Below are positions 14,615-26,900 of a DNA stretch of 64,000 bases, piece by piece. Source of the stretch: Liolophura sinensis. Its lineage: Eukaryota; Mollusca; Polyplacophora; Chitonida; Chitonidae. The DNA is taken from contig NC_088295.1 of the NCBI RefSeq assembly GCF_032854445.1, positions 32,539,385 through 32,603,384 on the forward strand, written 5' to 3'. Position 1 is the stretch's first letter. Every line of letters starts with the position of its first letter. Position numbers and translations under genes: made by a program. The notes beneath the pieces are model-generated. The model made no database searches, had not been told where the DNA came from, and saw only the letters and a list, made by a program, of their open reading frames with translations.

Positions 14615-14620
14615 TTTATT
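14615..14620 (-). promoter_or_regulatory. Candidate proximal polyadenylation signal of the RPTP gene
   Basis: AATAAA on the minus strand, about 140 bp past the TAA stop, with a T-rich stretch (minus strand) around 14575-14590 downstream. The motif is common in AT-rich DNA. Confidence 0.3.
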
Positions 14621-14758
14621 TGTTGTTTTTTTGAGTGGCTTAAGTAGCAAATGCTGTGTACAGTCAGTGGTCACACCACACTCTTGATGCCATGACCAAA
14701 TTGTTCAATCACTTCACTGTTGTACTGGTTGTATAATTCAACATCTAAAGATACAGAA

Positions 14759-14923
14759 TTACACTTCACAATCAAAGTCACCTTCAAACTTTGTGTTTTC
14801 ATACAGATTCTCTTCTGTATTAAATCCCTGATTCCCATAAATGTGCTCATCTTCAGGTTGTTCCTGGATTAACTTCTGTCTCACCACCTCACAGACAGCG
14901 TCATGAATAAACACATACTGAGC
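14759..14923 (-). CDS. RPTP terminal exon: end of PTP domain and cytoplasmic tail
   Basis: 165 nt, 54 codons and [21 protein letters not shown] is the last helix of the PTP domain. The tail then contains HIYGNQGF and ENLYENTKF, two Tyr-x-Asn motifs that fit Grb2-type SH2 ligands when phosphorylated. No second PTP domain follows. Acceptor gttttag. Confidence 0.93.
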   Translation of the reverse strand, partial: AQYVFIHDAVCEVVRQKLIQEQPEDEHIYGNQGFNTEENLYENTKFEGDFDCEV

Positions 14924-17900
14924 CTAAAACAAAGAATGGTCGGCTCATTTGTTTGCTTGATCAAGAATTTCACTTATATTCAATAATGTCACGAGCATTT
15001 TCACTTATATTTAATAATGGCACAAGCATTTTCATTTATATTTAATAATGGCACAAACATTTCACTTATATTTAATAATGGTACAAACATTTTCATTTTT
15101 GTCAGGTTCATGAGTGGAGGATGTTGGAGTGCTCGGAGGTAACCAACAACATTGGCAAAAAACCTGGCAAGCCTCTTGACTTAAAGCCATAGCCAAATGA
15201 GAGCTGGATTTGAACATGCAACCTGACTGGTCAAGGGCAAGGTAGTTGCAACAAGCCCGCGCCTTAACCATCTGAGCAAGCGTCTCCCCACCTAGGACAG
15301 AACCTGGGTGTTTCACACACGAGACAGATATCGATAATCACTTGACAAAAAATATGTCAAATGTGTAGTGATATTATAATAAGTTTCAACCCTACTATTA
15401 ATTTGAGAGATTTATTTATATGACTGACTATTGCTTCATATTTAGTAACAGAAGTCAAGTTATATTTTTAACTGATACAATGCTGGTCAGTTTCTCGAGG
15501 CGGAAACCAGATTGTCCAGTGTAAACCATGGACCTGTAGCAAGTTAGTGCTTTACCACAGGTGACGTATAGATTTATTTATTTAATTGTTATGTTATTAT
15601 GCCATCCTAAAGTACATTTCACTTATATGATGATGGGAGGAAAATAGGTATAGCTCAGGGGAAATCCACGACTATCTGCAGGTTGCTGTCAGGCCTTCCC
15701 ATGTGGTTTTCAAAGAACGTTGGACTGAGCACACAGTCACACAAGCCACATCAATCGCTTTAAACTGTCACCAAGGCCCAACAAACAGTGACAACACAGA
15801 AGATTAACTTAAGCTGGTATTTTCACTTATATGACAGCAGACAGGCATTTTAATACTACAGTAGTATGAGTGAAGAGCCTGAGTGGCCAAGTAATGCAAT
15901 ATATGAGAATGTTCAACTGCTGTGAGGTTTTTAGGTAGAGGAAACCACAGCACTGTACAAGTTACATATATGTGACAAACCTATTTACACATATATAAGG
16001 TCATAAAAGCTGAATTCAAACAAATAGCCTCTGACTGGTCAAATGGCAATGGTTGAACTATAAAGGCAGTCCAGACTGCCAGAAAGGCTGAGCGTGAGCC
16101 AGATGTATATACAGGTATATACATATATATATACATCAGGTATATATATTTGTTCTGGCTTAGCAACAGGCCCAACATGCTTAGTAACAAAAAGAACATG
16201 ATGTTCTCTGGACTTAGCATGCACTGTTAGGCAGACATATTCAGTATTATGATTTGAAAAGTCTTGTAAGCACATACATGTACACATTCAGGTGAGTGTT
16301 TCAGATAACCCAGGTAAGAATTTGGACTGATTGGGTCAACTACAGTATGATTCAACCTTGAATCATGATATGATTACTTCAATAAGATTAAAACAAGGGT
16401 CATGTACACCAATATATTGGGCCTATTGATCAAGAAACCACAAGTTAGTTTCACTCTATTAATGGTGTGTCAATAATCAATAAATCAGCTTTAATTTCCA
16501 CGCAGCAAATCTTTAACGTTTATTCTTCACAGGAAGACTATGTACGGTAGAGAATATGCTAAAGAAGCCAACGGTGCACAGTACCTCAGTCTGCACCATG
16601 CGTGGTCTGTGATTTCTCATCGTCAGAACAATCTCATAGATGTCAATGGTGATGTCAGATTCACCTGAGAGGTCATAGAGTTTCTCACGGATTTGGTCAA
16701 CGGCGATGAATGACCCTGTCCTTCCCACACCAGCACTGGAAACAAAGTACGTGCACAAATATTGCCCTGAGAAACACTGGAACAATTTCAAAGCAAACAC
16801 ACTGAAACTTCCTAAGGCAGCTGACTGTTGAAGTCACTTTTACACTATACACATCCTCACTGAAAAACAACTTTTTGGCTATAGTGTACTGTTTGTCAGT
16901 TTATATGCATACTACAGTATATAAATGCCCTGTGGCCATATTTAGCTGAAAACACATGCAGCATCCAAAGTAATTAAAATTAATTAAAAAATTAATGTGG
17001 GTGTGGGTGAGATGGTGTGAGATGGTGTGTGTCTTATTAACATGATTAACAGGAATTATTTATATTTATTTGACTGGTGTTTTAATGCTGTACTCAAGAA
17101 TGTTTCACTTATATGACGTAGGTCAACAATATGGTGGGAGAAAAGCGGGCAGAACCCAGAGGAAACCCCTGATTGTTGGCAGACCTTCCCACACACAACC
17201 ACAGAGGAAGCCAGCATAAGCTGGACTTGAACTCACAGTGACCGCATTGGTGAAAGGCTCCAGTGTCTTTGCGCCATGCTGGCACGCTAACCACGGAGGC
17301 CATGAAGATGAAATAAGATGAGATTGTTTGATTGTAAACACTTATCAGAAGGTGGTTCATTTATTGATAGAAGCAAAAGATGTAGTAGAGCTTTCTGAAC
17401 TGTCAATCAAGAACATGCAATTGACAAATCATAAGCAGTATTACTGCAAATAAGTCAACCAGATGTCCCACACTTTGTTTACAAATGTTCAATTTTTTGT
17501 GATGTCATGAATTCGAAACTATTTTCACTTGGAATGAAATGTAACATTATCACAAGAAGGGGTGGTGGGACATTTGATAGGTAGGATCTATCCATTTTAT
17601 AGGCAGTAGTTGGTGGTTTTTACTAAAGCTTACATTGTGTATTATTTACCACCATCATTAAGTGCAACAACTTCAATGGTACACTTAGTACAACCAAATT
17701 ATTCTCTCTAGCAGCATTATTACATTCATCTCTTAATACGCAACTGGTGACACCAGTTAAGAGACAGGGCATGTGTTCTATAGACAGTATACACATATAC
17801 ATTGTGTGAGCTGTATGCAAGGTTTAATTACCTGCAGTGTATGAGGAGAGGTCCACTCATGTTTGGCCTCACATGGCTTCTGACATCCTGAAGAAAGTTC

Positions 17901-20900
17901 ACCATATCTTCACTGTCTGACACTCCAAAGTCAGGCCACATTAGATAGTGAAAATGCTTCAGTTTACGTCTTATGGAGCCCTTCAGATCAAACATAATAC
18001 ATGCAACTATTTGAATCTGTCATTCAATAATTTATTTATTTATTTGATTGGCGTTATATGGCGCGTTCAACAATATCTTCCACAATGAGCGGAGGAACCA
18101 GCATCAGCTGGATTTGAACTCACAGCGTTCATTTGGTGAGAGATTCCTGGGTCATTGTGCTTCACTAGCACGCCATCCCAAACATATGGAGGCACTACCA
18201 TTTGTAAACCATTTTTTTTTTAAAGTTTGATTAATTTTCATAGAAAATATAATGCTAGCATCAAAAATATCATAAGATCGTACGATGAAGATTCACATCT
18301 ATACAACTCACCACACAGATAGAAAACTCCCTCAGATCATGTGTGTTGAGGCTGGAGTAGGATATAGATTCACATCTATACAACTCACCACACAGATAGA
18401 AAACTCCCTTAGATCATGTGTGTTGAGGCTGGAGTAGGATGAAGATTCACATCTATACAACTCACCACAGAGATAGAAAACTCCCTCAGATCATATGTGT
18501 TTTGAGATTGGAGTATGATGTAGATTCACATGTATACAACTCACCACAGAGATAGAAAACTCCCTCAGATCATGTGTGTTGAGGCTGGAGTAGGATATAG
18601 ATTCACATCTATACAACTCACCACACAGATAGAAAACTCCCTTAGATCATGTGTGTTGAGGCTGGAGTAGGATGAAGATTCACATCTATACAACTCACCA
18701 CAGAGATAGAAAACTCCCTCAGATCATGTGTTTTGAGATTGGAGTATGATGTAGATTCACATGTATACAACTCACCACAGAGATAGAAAACTCCCTCAGA
18801 TCATGTGTGTTGAGGCTGGAGTAGGATGTAGATTCACATCTATACAACTCACCACACAGATAGAAAACTCCCTCAGATCATGTGTGTTGAGATTATAGTA
18901 TGATGAAGATTCACATCTATACAACTCACCACAGAGATAGAAAACTCCCTCAGATCATGTGTGTTGAGGCTGGAGTAGGATATAGATTCACATCTATACA
19001 ACTCACCACAGAGATAGAAAACTCCCTCAGATCATGTGTGTTGAGGCTGGAGTAGGATGAAGATTCACATCTATACAACTCACCACAGAGATAGAAAACT
19101 CCCTCAGATCATATGTGTTGAGATTATAGTATGATGAAGATTCACATCTATACAACTCACCACAGAGATAGAAAACTCTCTCAGATCATGTGTGTTGAGG
19201 CTGGAGTAGGATGTAGATTCACATCTATACAACTCACCACACAGATAGAAAACTCCCTCAGATCATATGTGTTGAGATTATAGTATGATGAAGATTCACA
19301 TCTATACAACTCACCACACAGATAGAAAACTCCCTCAGATCATGTGTGTTGAGGCTGGAGTAGGATGTAGATTCACATCTATACAACTCACCACAGAGAT
19401 AGAAAACTCCCTCAGATCATGTGTGTTGAGATTATAGTATGATGAAGATTCACATCTATACAACTCACCACAGAGATAGAAAACTCCCTCAGATCATGTG
19501 TGTTGAGATTATAGTATGATGTAGATTCACATGTATACAACTCACCAAAGAGATAAAAAAAACTCCTTCAGATCATGTGTGTTGAGATTGGAGTATGATG
19601 TAGAGTATGATATACAACTCACCACAGAGATAAAAAAAAACTCCCTCAGATCATGTGTGTTGAGGCTGGAGTAGGATGTAGATTCACATCTATACAACTC
19701 ACCACAGAGATAGAAAACTCCCTCAGATCATGTGTGTTGAGATTATAGCATGATGTAGATTCACATCTATACAACTCACCACAGAGATAGAAAACTCTCT
19801 CAGATCATGTGTTTTGAGATTGGAGTATGATGTAGATTCACATGTATACAACTCACCACAGAGATAGAAAACTCCCTCAGATCATGTGTGTTGAGATTAT
19901 AGTATGATGTAGATTCACATGTATACAACTCACCACACAGATAGAAAACTCCCTCAGATCATGTGTGTTGAGGCTGGAGTAGGATATAGATTCACATCTA
20001 TACAACTCACCACAGAGATAGAAAACTCCCTCAGATCATGTGTGTTGAGGCTGGAGTAGGATGTAGATTCACATGTATACAACTCACCACAGAGATAGAA
20101 AACTCCCTCAGATCATGTGTGTTGAGGCTGGAGTAGGATGAAGATTCACATGTATACAACTCACCACAGAGATAGAAAACTCCCTCAGATCATATGTGTT
20201 GAGGCTGGAGTAGGATGTAGATTCACATGTATACAACTCACCACAGAGATAGAAAACTCCCTCAGATCATGTGTGTTGAGGCTGGAGTAGGATGTAGATT
20301 CACATGTATACAACTCACCACAGAGATAGAAAACTCTCTCAGATCATGTGTGTTGAGGCTGGAGTAGGATGAAGATTCACATCTATACAACTCACCACAG
20401 AGATAGAAAACTCCCTCAGATCATGTGTGTTGAGGCTGGAGTAGGATGTAGATTCACATCTATACAACTCACCACAGAGATAGAAAACTCCCTCAGATCA
20501 TGTGTGTTGAGATTATAGTATGATGAAGATTCACATCTATACAACTCACCACACAGATAGAAAACTCCCTCAGATCATGTGTGTTGAGATTATAGTATGA
20601 TGTAGATTCACATGTATACAACTCACCACAGAGATAAAAAAAACTCCTTCAGATCATGTGTGTTGAGATTGGAGTATGATGTAGAGTATGATATACAACT
20701 CACCACAGAGATAAAAAAAAACTCCCTCAGATCATGTGTCTTGAGGCTGGAGTAGGATGTAGATTCACATCTATACAACTCACCACACAGATAGAAAACT
20801 CCCTCAGATCATGTGTGTTGAGATTATAGTATGATGTAGATTCACATGTATACAACTCACCACAGAGATAGAAAACTCTCTCAGATCATGTGTTTTGAGA

Positions 20901-23900
20901 TTGGAGTATGATGTAGATTCACATGTATACAACTCACCACACAGATAGAAAACTCCCTCAGATCATGTGTGTTGAGATTATAGTATGATGTAGATTCACA
21001 TGTATACAACTCACCACACAGATAGAAAACTCCCTCAGATCATGTGTGTTGAGGCTGGAGTAGGATATAGATTCACATCTATACAACTCACCACAGAGAT
21101 AGAAAACTCTCTCAGATCATGTGTGTTGAGGCTGGAATAGGATGAAGATTCACATCTATACAACTCACCACAGAGATAGAAAACTCCCTCAGATCATGTG
21201 TTTTGAGATTGGAGTATGATATAGATTCACATGTATACAACTCACCACAGAGATAGAAAACTCCCTCAGATCATGTGTGTTGAGGCTGGAGTAGGATATA
21301 GATTCACATCTATACAACTCACCACAGAGATAGAAAACTCCCTCAGATCATGTGTGTTGAGGCTGGAGTAGGATATAGATTCACATCTATACAACTCACC
21401 ACACAGATAGAAAACTCCCTTAGATCATGTGTGTTGAGGCTGGAGTAGGATGAAGATTCACATCTATACAACTCACCACAGAGATAGAAAACTCCCTCAG
21501 ATCATATGTGTTGAGATTATAGTATGATGAAGATTCACATCTATACAACTCACCACAGAGATAGAAAACTCCCTCAGATCATATGTGTTGAGATTATAGT
21601 ATGATGAAGATTCACATCTATACAACTCACCACACAGATAGAAAACTCCCTCAGATCATGTGTGTTGAGGCTGGAGTAGGATGTAGATTCACATGTATAC
21701 AACTCACCACAGAGATAGAAAACTCCCTCAGATCATGTGTGTTGAGATTATAGTATGATGAAGATTCACATCTATACAACTCACCACAGAGATAGAAAAC
21801 TCCCTCAGATCATGTGTGTTGAGATTATAGTATGATGAAGATTCACATCTATACAACTCACCACAGAGATAGAAAACTCCCTCAGATCATGTGTGTTGAG
21901 GCTGGAGTAGGATGAAGATTCACATCTATACAACTCACCACAGAGATAGAAAACTCTCTCAGATCATGTGTGTTGAGGCTGGAGTAGGATGAAGATTCAC
22001 ATCTATACAACTCACCACAGAGATAGAAAACTCCCTCAGATCATGTGTGTTGAGATTATAGTATGATGTAGATTCACATGTATACAACTCACCACAGAGA
22101 TAAAAAAAACTCCTTCAGATCATATGTGTTGAGATTGGAGTATGATGTAGAGTATGATATACAACTCACCACAGAGATAAAAAAAAACTCCCTCAGATCA
22201 TGTGTGTTGAGGCTGGAGTAGGATGTAGATTCACATGTATACAACTCACCACACAGATAGAAAACTCCCTCAGATCATGTGTGTTGAGGCTGGAGTAGGA
22301 TGAAGATTCACATCTATACAACTCACCACAGAGATAGAAAACTCCCTCAGATCATGTGTGTTGAGGCTGGAGTAGGATATAGATTCACATCTATACAACT
22401 CACCACAGAGATAGAAAACTCCCTCAGATCATGTGTGTTGAGGCTGGAGTAGGATATAGATTCACATCTATACAACTCACCACAGAGATAGAAAACTCCC
22501 TCAGATCATGTGTGTTGAGGCTGGAGTAGGATGAAGATTCACATCTATACAACTCACCACAGAGATAGAAAACTCCCTCAGATCATGTGTGTTGAGGCTG
22601 GAGTAGGATATAGATTCACATCTATACAACTCACCACACAGATAGAAAAACTCCCTCAGATCATGTGTGTTGAGGCTGGAGTAGGATGTAGATTCACATC
22701 TATACAACTCACCACAGAGATAGAAAACTCCCTCAGATCATATGTGTTGAGATTGGAGTAGGATGCTGGTTCCACAACCACCTCTCCATACTGCTGCACG
22801 CCATCACTCTCATCTGGCCAGTACTTTACGCATTTATCCTGAAGAGCAAATGTTTACATCTTAATGAGGGCAGGTGTTCACAGCATGACTCCTGTACAGG
22901 TATAGCACTTATCATCAATGTTCTTTTTCATCTTTCTGTTGACGGTTGCACTGTGTATTCAAGAATATTTTACATACTGCCACTGCTTGAAACAAACCAA
23001 GCTCCACCCAGAGGAAACTATGTCTATACCACCTCATCAGGTAGCTGAAACTGGCTCTAGGTGTGCAGTCTCATTTGCAAAAGATTAGTCGTCCAGAGGA
23101 AACCACGTCTAGCACACTGTCAAACAGCTGAAACTGTCACTGGGTGTGCAGTCTCTTTAGTCAAGACAAAATGGCATAGAGGAAACCAACTATCATACAG
23201 CATCTCCAGGCAGCTGAAACTGACTGAGTCAGTAGTGTCATTAGTCAAGAATTAATAGTCTGAAATGATTTGTGCTGGAGATCTAACTTTAAGTTAATAG
23301 CCATTGTTGAGGAGTCTGCCACACCTGAATTTGCAGTCTGAAAAGGTTCTATTGGCCTAGATCATAGGTAAAATTCTATACATGGCTATATACACTTTTC
23401 TAGAATACATATTTTAATATATATGTTTTCCTTGTCACAATAAAGACCATTTCATGCCTCCTAGATTAAAACTGTTTCTTTTTACAATATTTATTTGATT
23501 TGTGTTGTTTGGCACACTCAAGAATATTTCATGTAAACAACTGCTGTCAAAATTATGGTGGGAAGAAACTGGGTTCAGGGAAACCTATGACCCTCTGCAT
23601 CTTTCTGACAGACCTTCCCGTGTACGGCTGGGGATGAGCTGGACATAGCAACCGCAATGGTGAGAGGTTCCTGGGTCATTCCACCGTGCTGGAATGCTAA
23701 CCACCATGGCCATGGAGGATCCCTTTGCTATGATATTGCTGCAATACTGTTTAAGTGGCACAACAATGATTCATTCATTGGCTACCTGTCCTTTCTCCTG
23801 CAGCTTGGTCAACATAACAATAATGCTGACATCCTGCTCCCAGACCATTCTCCAGAAATCCTCCAAAGTTGCATTCAAAGGACCCTGGGCAGCAATGTAC

Positions 23901-26900
23901 TCTCTTTGAGAATGATAACCCTGCAATAGAAGCAATTGGGTGGACCATCAGCAATACTAATTTAAAACTCTCAAAACAACAAAACATCATCTTACCATCA
24001 CAAATGCTTAAAAGTAGCTTAAAAGAGAAATTATCCAAATTGAATTCTAAATACCATTTATTTTCCAACTATGAACAAGGCATTGACAAATGTTACATAT
24101 TCCCCTCAATGGTTGCTTATCAATAAATGATGCACAATGACATATTGTATTAAAGCAGGCCTAATTTAGAATTGGTAGCAACGCCACCAAGGCAAGTTAG
24201 TAATTAATATGGAATATCCCCCAGTGATATCCTTCTCTACATGCAGTACTTTACAAGATAATATCCCTAACATTTTGTTTAACACTGCTTTCTTTATTAT
24301 TGGACGCCCAGGGTAAGACATAAGGCGAGCTAAAAATTAAGGGATGCAATCAATCTCCTCTCCATGAATTAGTCAAATTAGTAAGATATTCTTATTTGTT
24401 TAGTTTGACTTAAACTGCTCATTAGGGCAATTAAGTGAGCTGTGAGTGTGACCATGTTGAGTGAGCTGTGCACCACCCTCGGGAATAATTAAGCCAGTAG
24501 ATCATACATAAAATAAAAGAATTTTAACCAGATTAAGTTAACTAATACGCATCAAATTTGATAAAAATTTGCGGTCTCTTCTTCCTTAAATGTGTGCTGA
24601 TGTCTGTGTAAAATGTGAGATTAATTCCACAAGAAGACTGACTGAGCATTCTCTACCCGATAGGACATGATTTTAATTACACTCCTCATTAAGGATATTG
24701 ATATCCATCAAAATCTGCTGAATTTACAAAATTTCCCATTTCCGATATCATTCGTTGACTCTTGACTCTGATAATAATTGGTGAGTGAAGTAGAGTAAAA
24801 GTGGGCAGGACAAAGACACAAATTCTTTGCTAACGTAAGTAATATGCTTCAAATCTGACGAATTTACAATAATCTCTTTTCTTTGGTTTGTTTCGTAAAC
24901 AATGACTGGAGTTGCTCGGAGTAAAACTTGACCACAACAAAAGGCTTCACCAGACTCAACACACATCAAAAAACTGGAAAGATGTTTTATTTCTGTCCAC
25001 CAACTATGTATTAAACAGCACACCACTGTTAATAAAATGTGCATGTCAAATACTTCAATGACAACTATAATAATAATAAAAAAAGAATGTGGATTTCCTC
25101 AAATGAAAGCGGAAGCAGCATTACAAACACAACCCAAGATTCATTTCACTTACCGGAATGTAGTTGGCATTGATATAATCTGAGGCTTCATCATCTTCAA
25201 CTGGCAACAGTTTCACGCGGGTGTCATCAACTGTCATCACCAAAAATTAATTGCTCAAACTTGACAATAATATTTATTTCTTTGATTGGTGTTTAATGCC
25301 GTACTCAAGAATATTTTACTTATATGACAGCAGCCAGCATTACGGCTGGAGAGGCACGAGATGGACTTGAACTCACAGCGTTGACAATAATGATTCTCTG
25401 GCTAAAAATGCTGAAATTTTAACTACAATACATCAAACACTGATTAATATACATGCAAAACTGCCAAAGTGAAGCTATTTATACAAATGTACCTTAGAGA
25501 GACTATACTAGAAATTTTAGGCAACAAATAATCAGCACAAATCCAACTGAAATTTTTGTGATTATTGTAGAATAGGCCAAATAAATACCTTTCATAAATT
25601 TCAGCCTTGTTTGTGCATGTGTTATGATTCAAAATAGGTAATAAAGAAAATTTATAAAGCGGGTGGCTTTATAATTATTTCAAACATCAGAATCATTTTA
25701 ACACTATATCATATCAACAGTACAGGTATGAATTAATAATCTCAACTAATCTTGATAATTCAGAAAATTTGATTTGATTAGTGCGATTAGATATTTAACA
25801 GCCAAATCTCTGGTCTCAGTCTCTTTAATGTTTCCATTCATATAACGTATGGAAAGTTCACCTGTTTTGACCAATTTCCACCCAACCCATACAACATGTA
25901 AAATCTGCTACATACCATAAATCGTTGACCTTTTCAACCAGAATGGCATCAAACCATAGCTGTGTGCCAGACCGTGAAATTTGCCACTTTTACTTTGAAT
26001 GATCGAAACTTAAAACGGTGCTGCAATTGGTGGGTTGGACGATTGTTTTCTCGCCTCGACTGATGGCTAGACAAACATTGCCATGTGAGTACGATGCTCA
26101 TGCTTGGTGACATGAAAGTAGTCCAGTCGAAACTGGCTTGAAGAATTCCAGACAACACCTTTATTTTTATCCATGAATTAAAATGAAGAAAGTATCAAGC
26201 CACAAGTGTCGATAAACCTGTAAATTCCAAAACTGTCTCAAAGCATGTTCTTGTCAAACTGACAAGCTGGCGACAGCTTTTCCAGCTACACTGCATCAAT
26301 GAATGCATTATAAGGGGAGCAGTGTTGACTGTTCACAGTCCCATAAATAATTGTAACAAATCAGCATGCAAATGTATTTCAGTGATAAAGACTGACAAGT
26401 ATCTGTCGTTAAGCTCTCGTTAAATACAGGAGGGAGTTTTCCACGCCTCACACATGTGATGTTTTGTCATCCTATTTTAGAAGTTTTCTATTTTCCCTGC
26501 CATTTCATTTTGGAAACCGTCAGTTATACACGTAAACATACTCTGGTACAAGGTTTCCTACACTAACACATGTTCAAACATCGGCCTCGTGTTATTTTGT
26601 CAGTTGACTGCCATGTCTGTACATCAGTAACATTGAACTAAGCCTGTATAGGTAGACAAGAACAATCTCCGGACATTCCCAATTTCATAAAATGGTGATC
26701 ATAAACTCAACATCCACAGACTGAACATTGTGTTCGCACTGTGGAAATGGATGCCCATTACCAGCTTCATATTGCAACAATTGTAAACATTGTGTTAATG
26801 CAAGGCCAAATTTATTCCTACTCACATTTCAGTCATTGTGTAAGTCTTACAGATAACTGACAGCTTAGAGAATTCAACACTGACCAATTAGATGGATTTA

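Larger units (their letters stand above)
9601..14758 (-). other. AT-rich region downstream of the RPTP stop, possible 3' UTR
   Basis: About 5.1 kb with no coding exon on either strand and no tRNA-type SINE seen. Candidate minus-strand AATAAA signals occur near (14615-14620) and far (9638-9643) from the stop codon, so the 3' UTR could be about 0.15 kb or several kb. A g-rich stretch lies at 10131-10150. Confidence 0.35.

Noticed and set aside
22501-22761. Open frames of 68-76 codons within the 77-bp array on both strands
   Set aside because: They come from the repeat unit being open over a few copies and are broken by the 77-bp period and unit variants. They are not separate proteins.
18285-22764. 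CRISPR-like look of the regular 77-bp and 37-bp arrays
   Set aside because: There are no unique spacers between constant repeats; the whole unit repeats, and the DNA is clearly from an intron-bearing animal gene.
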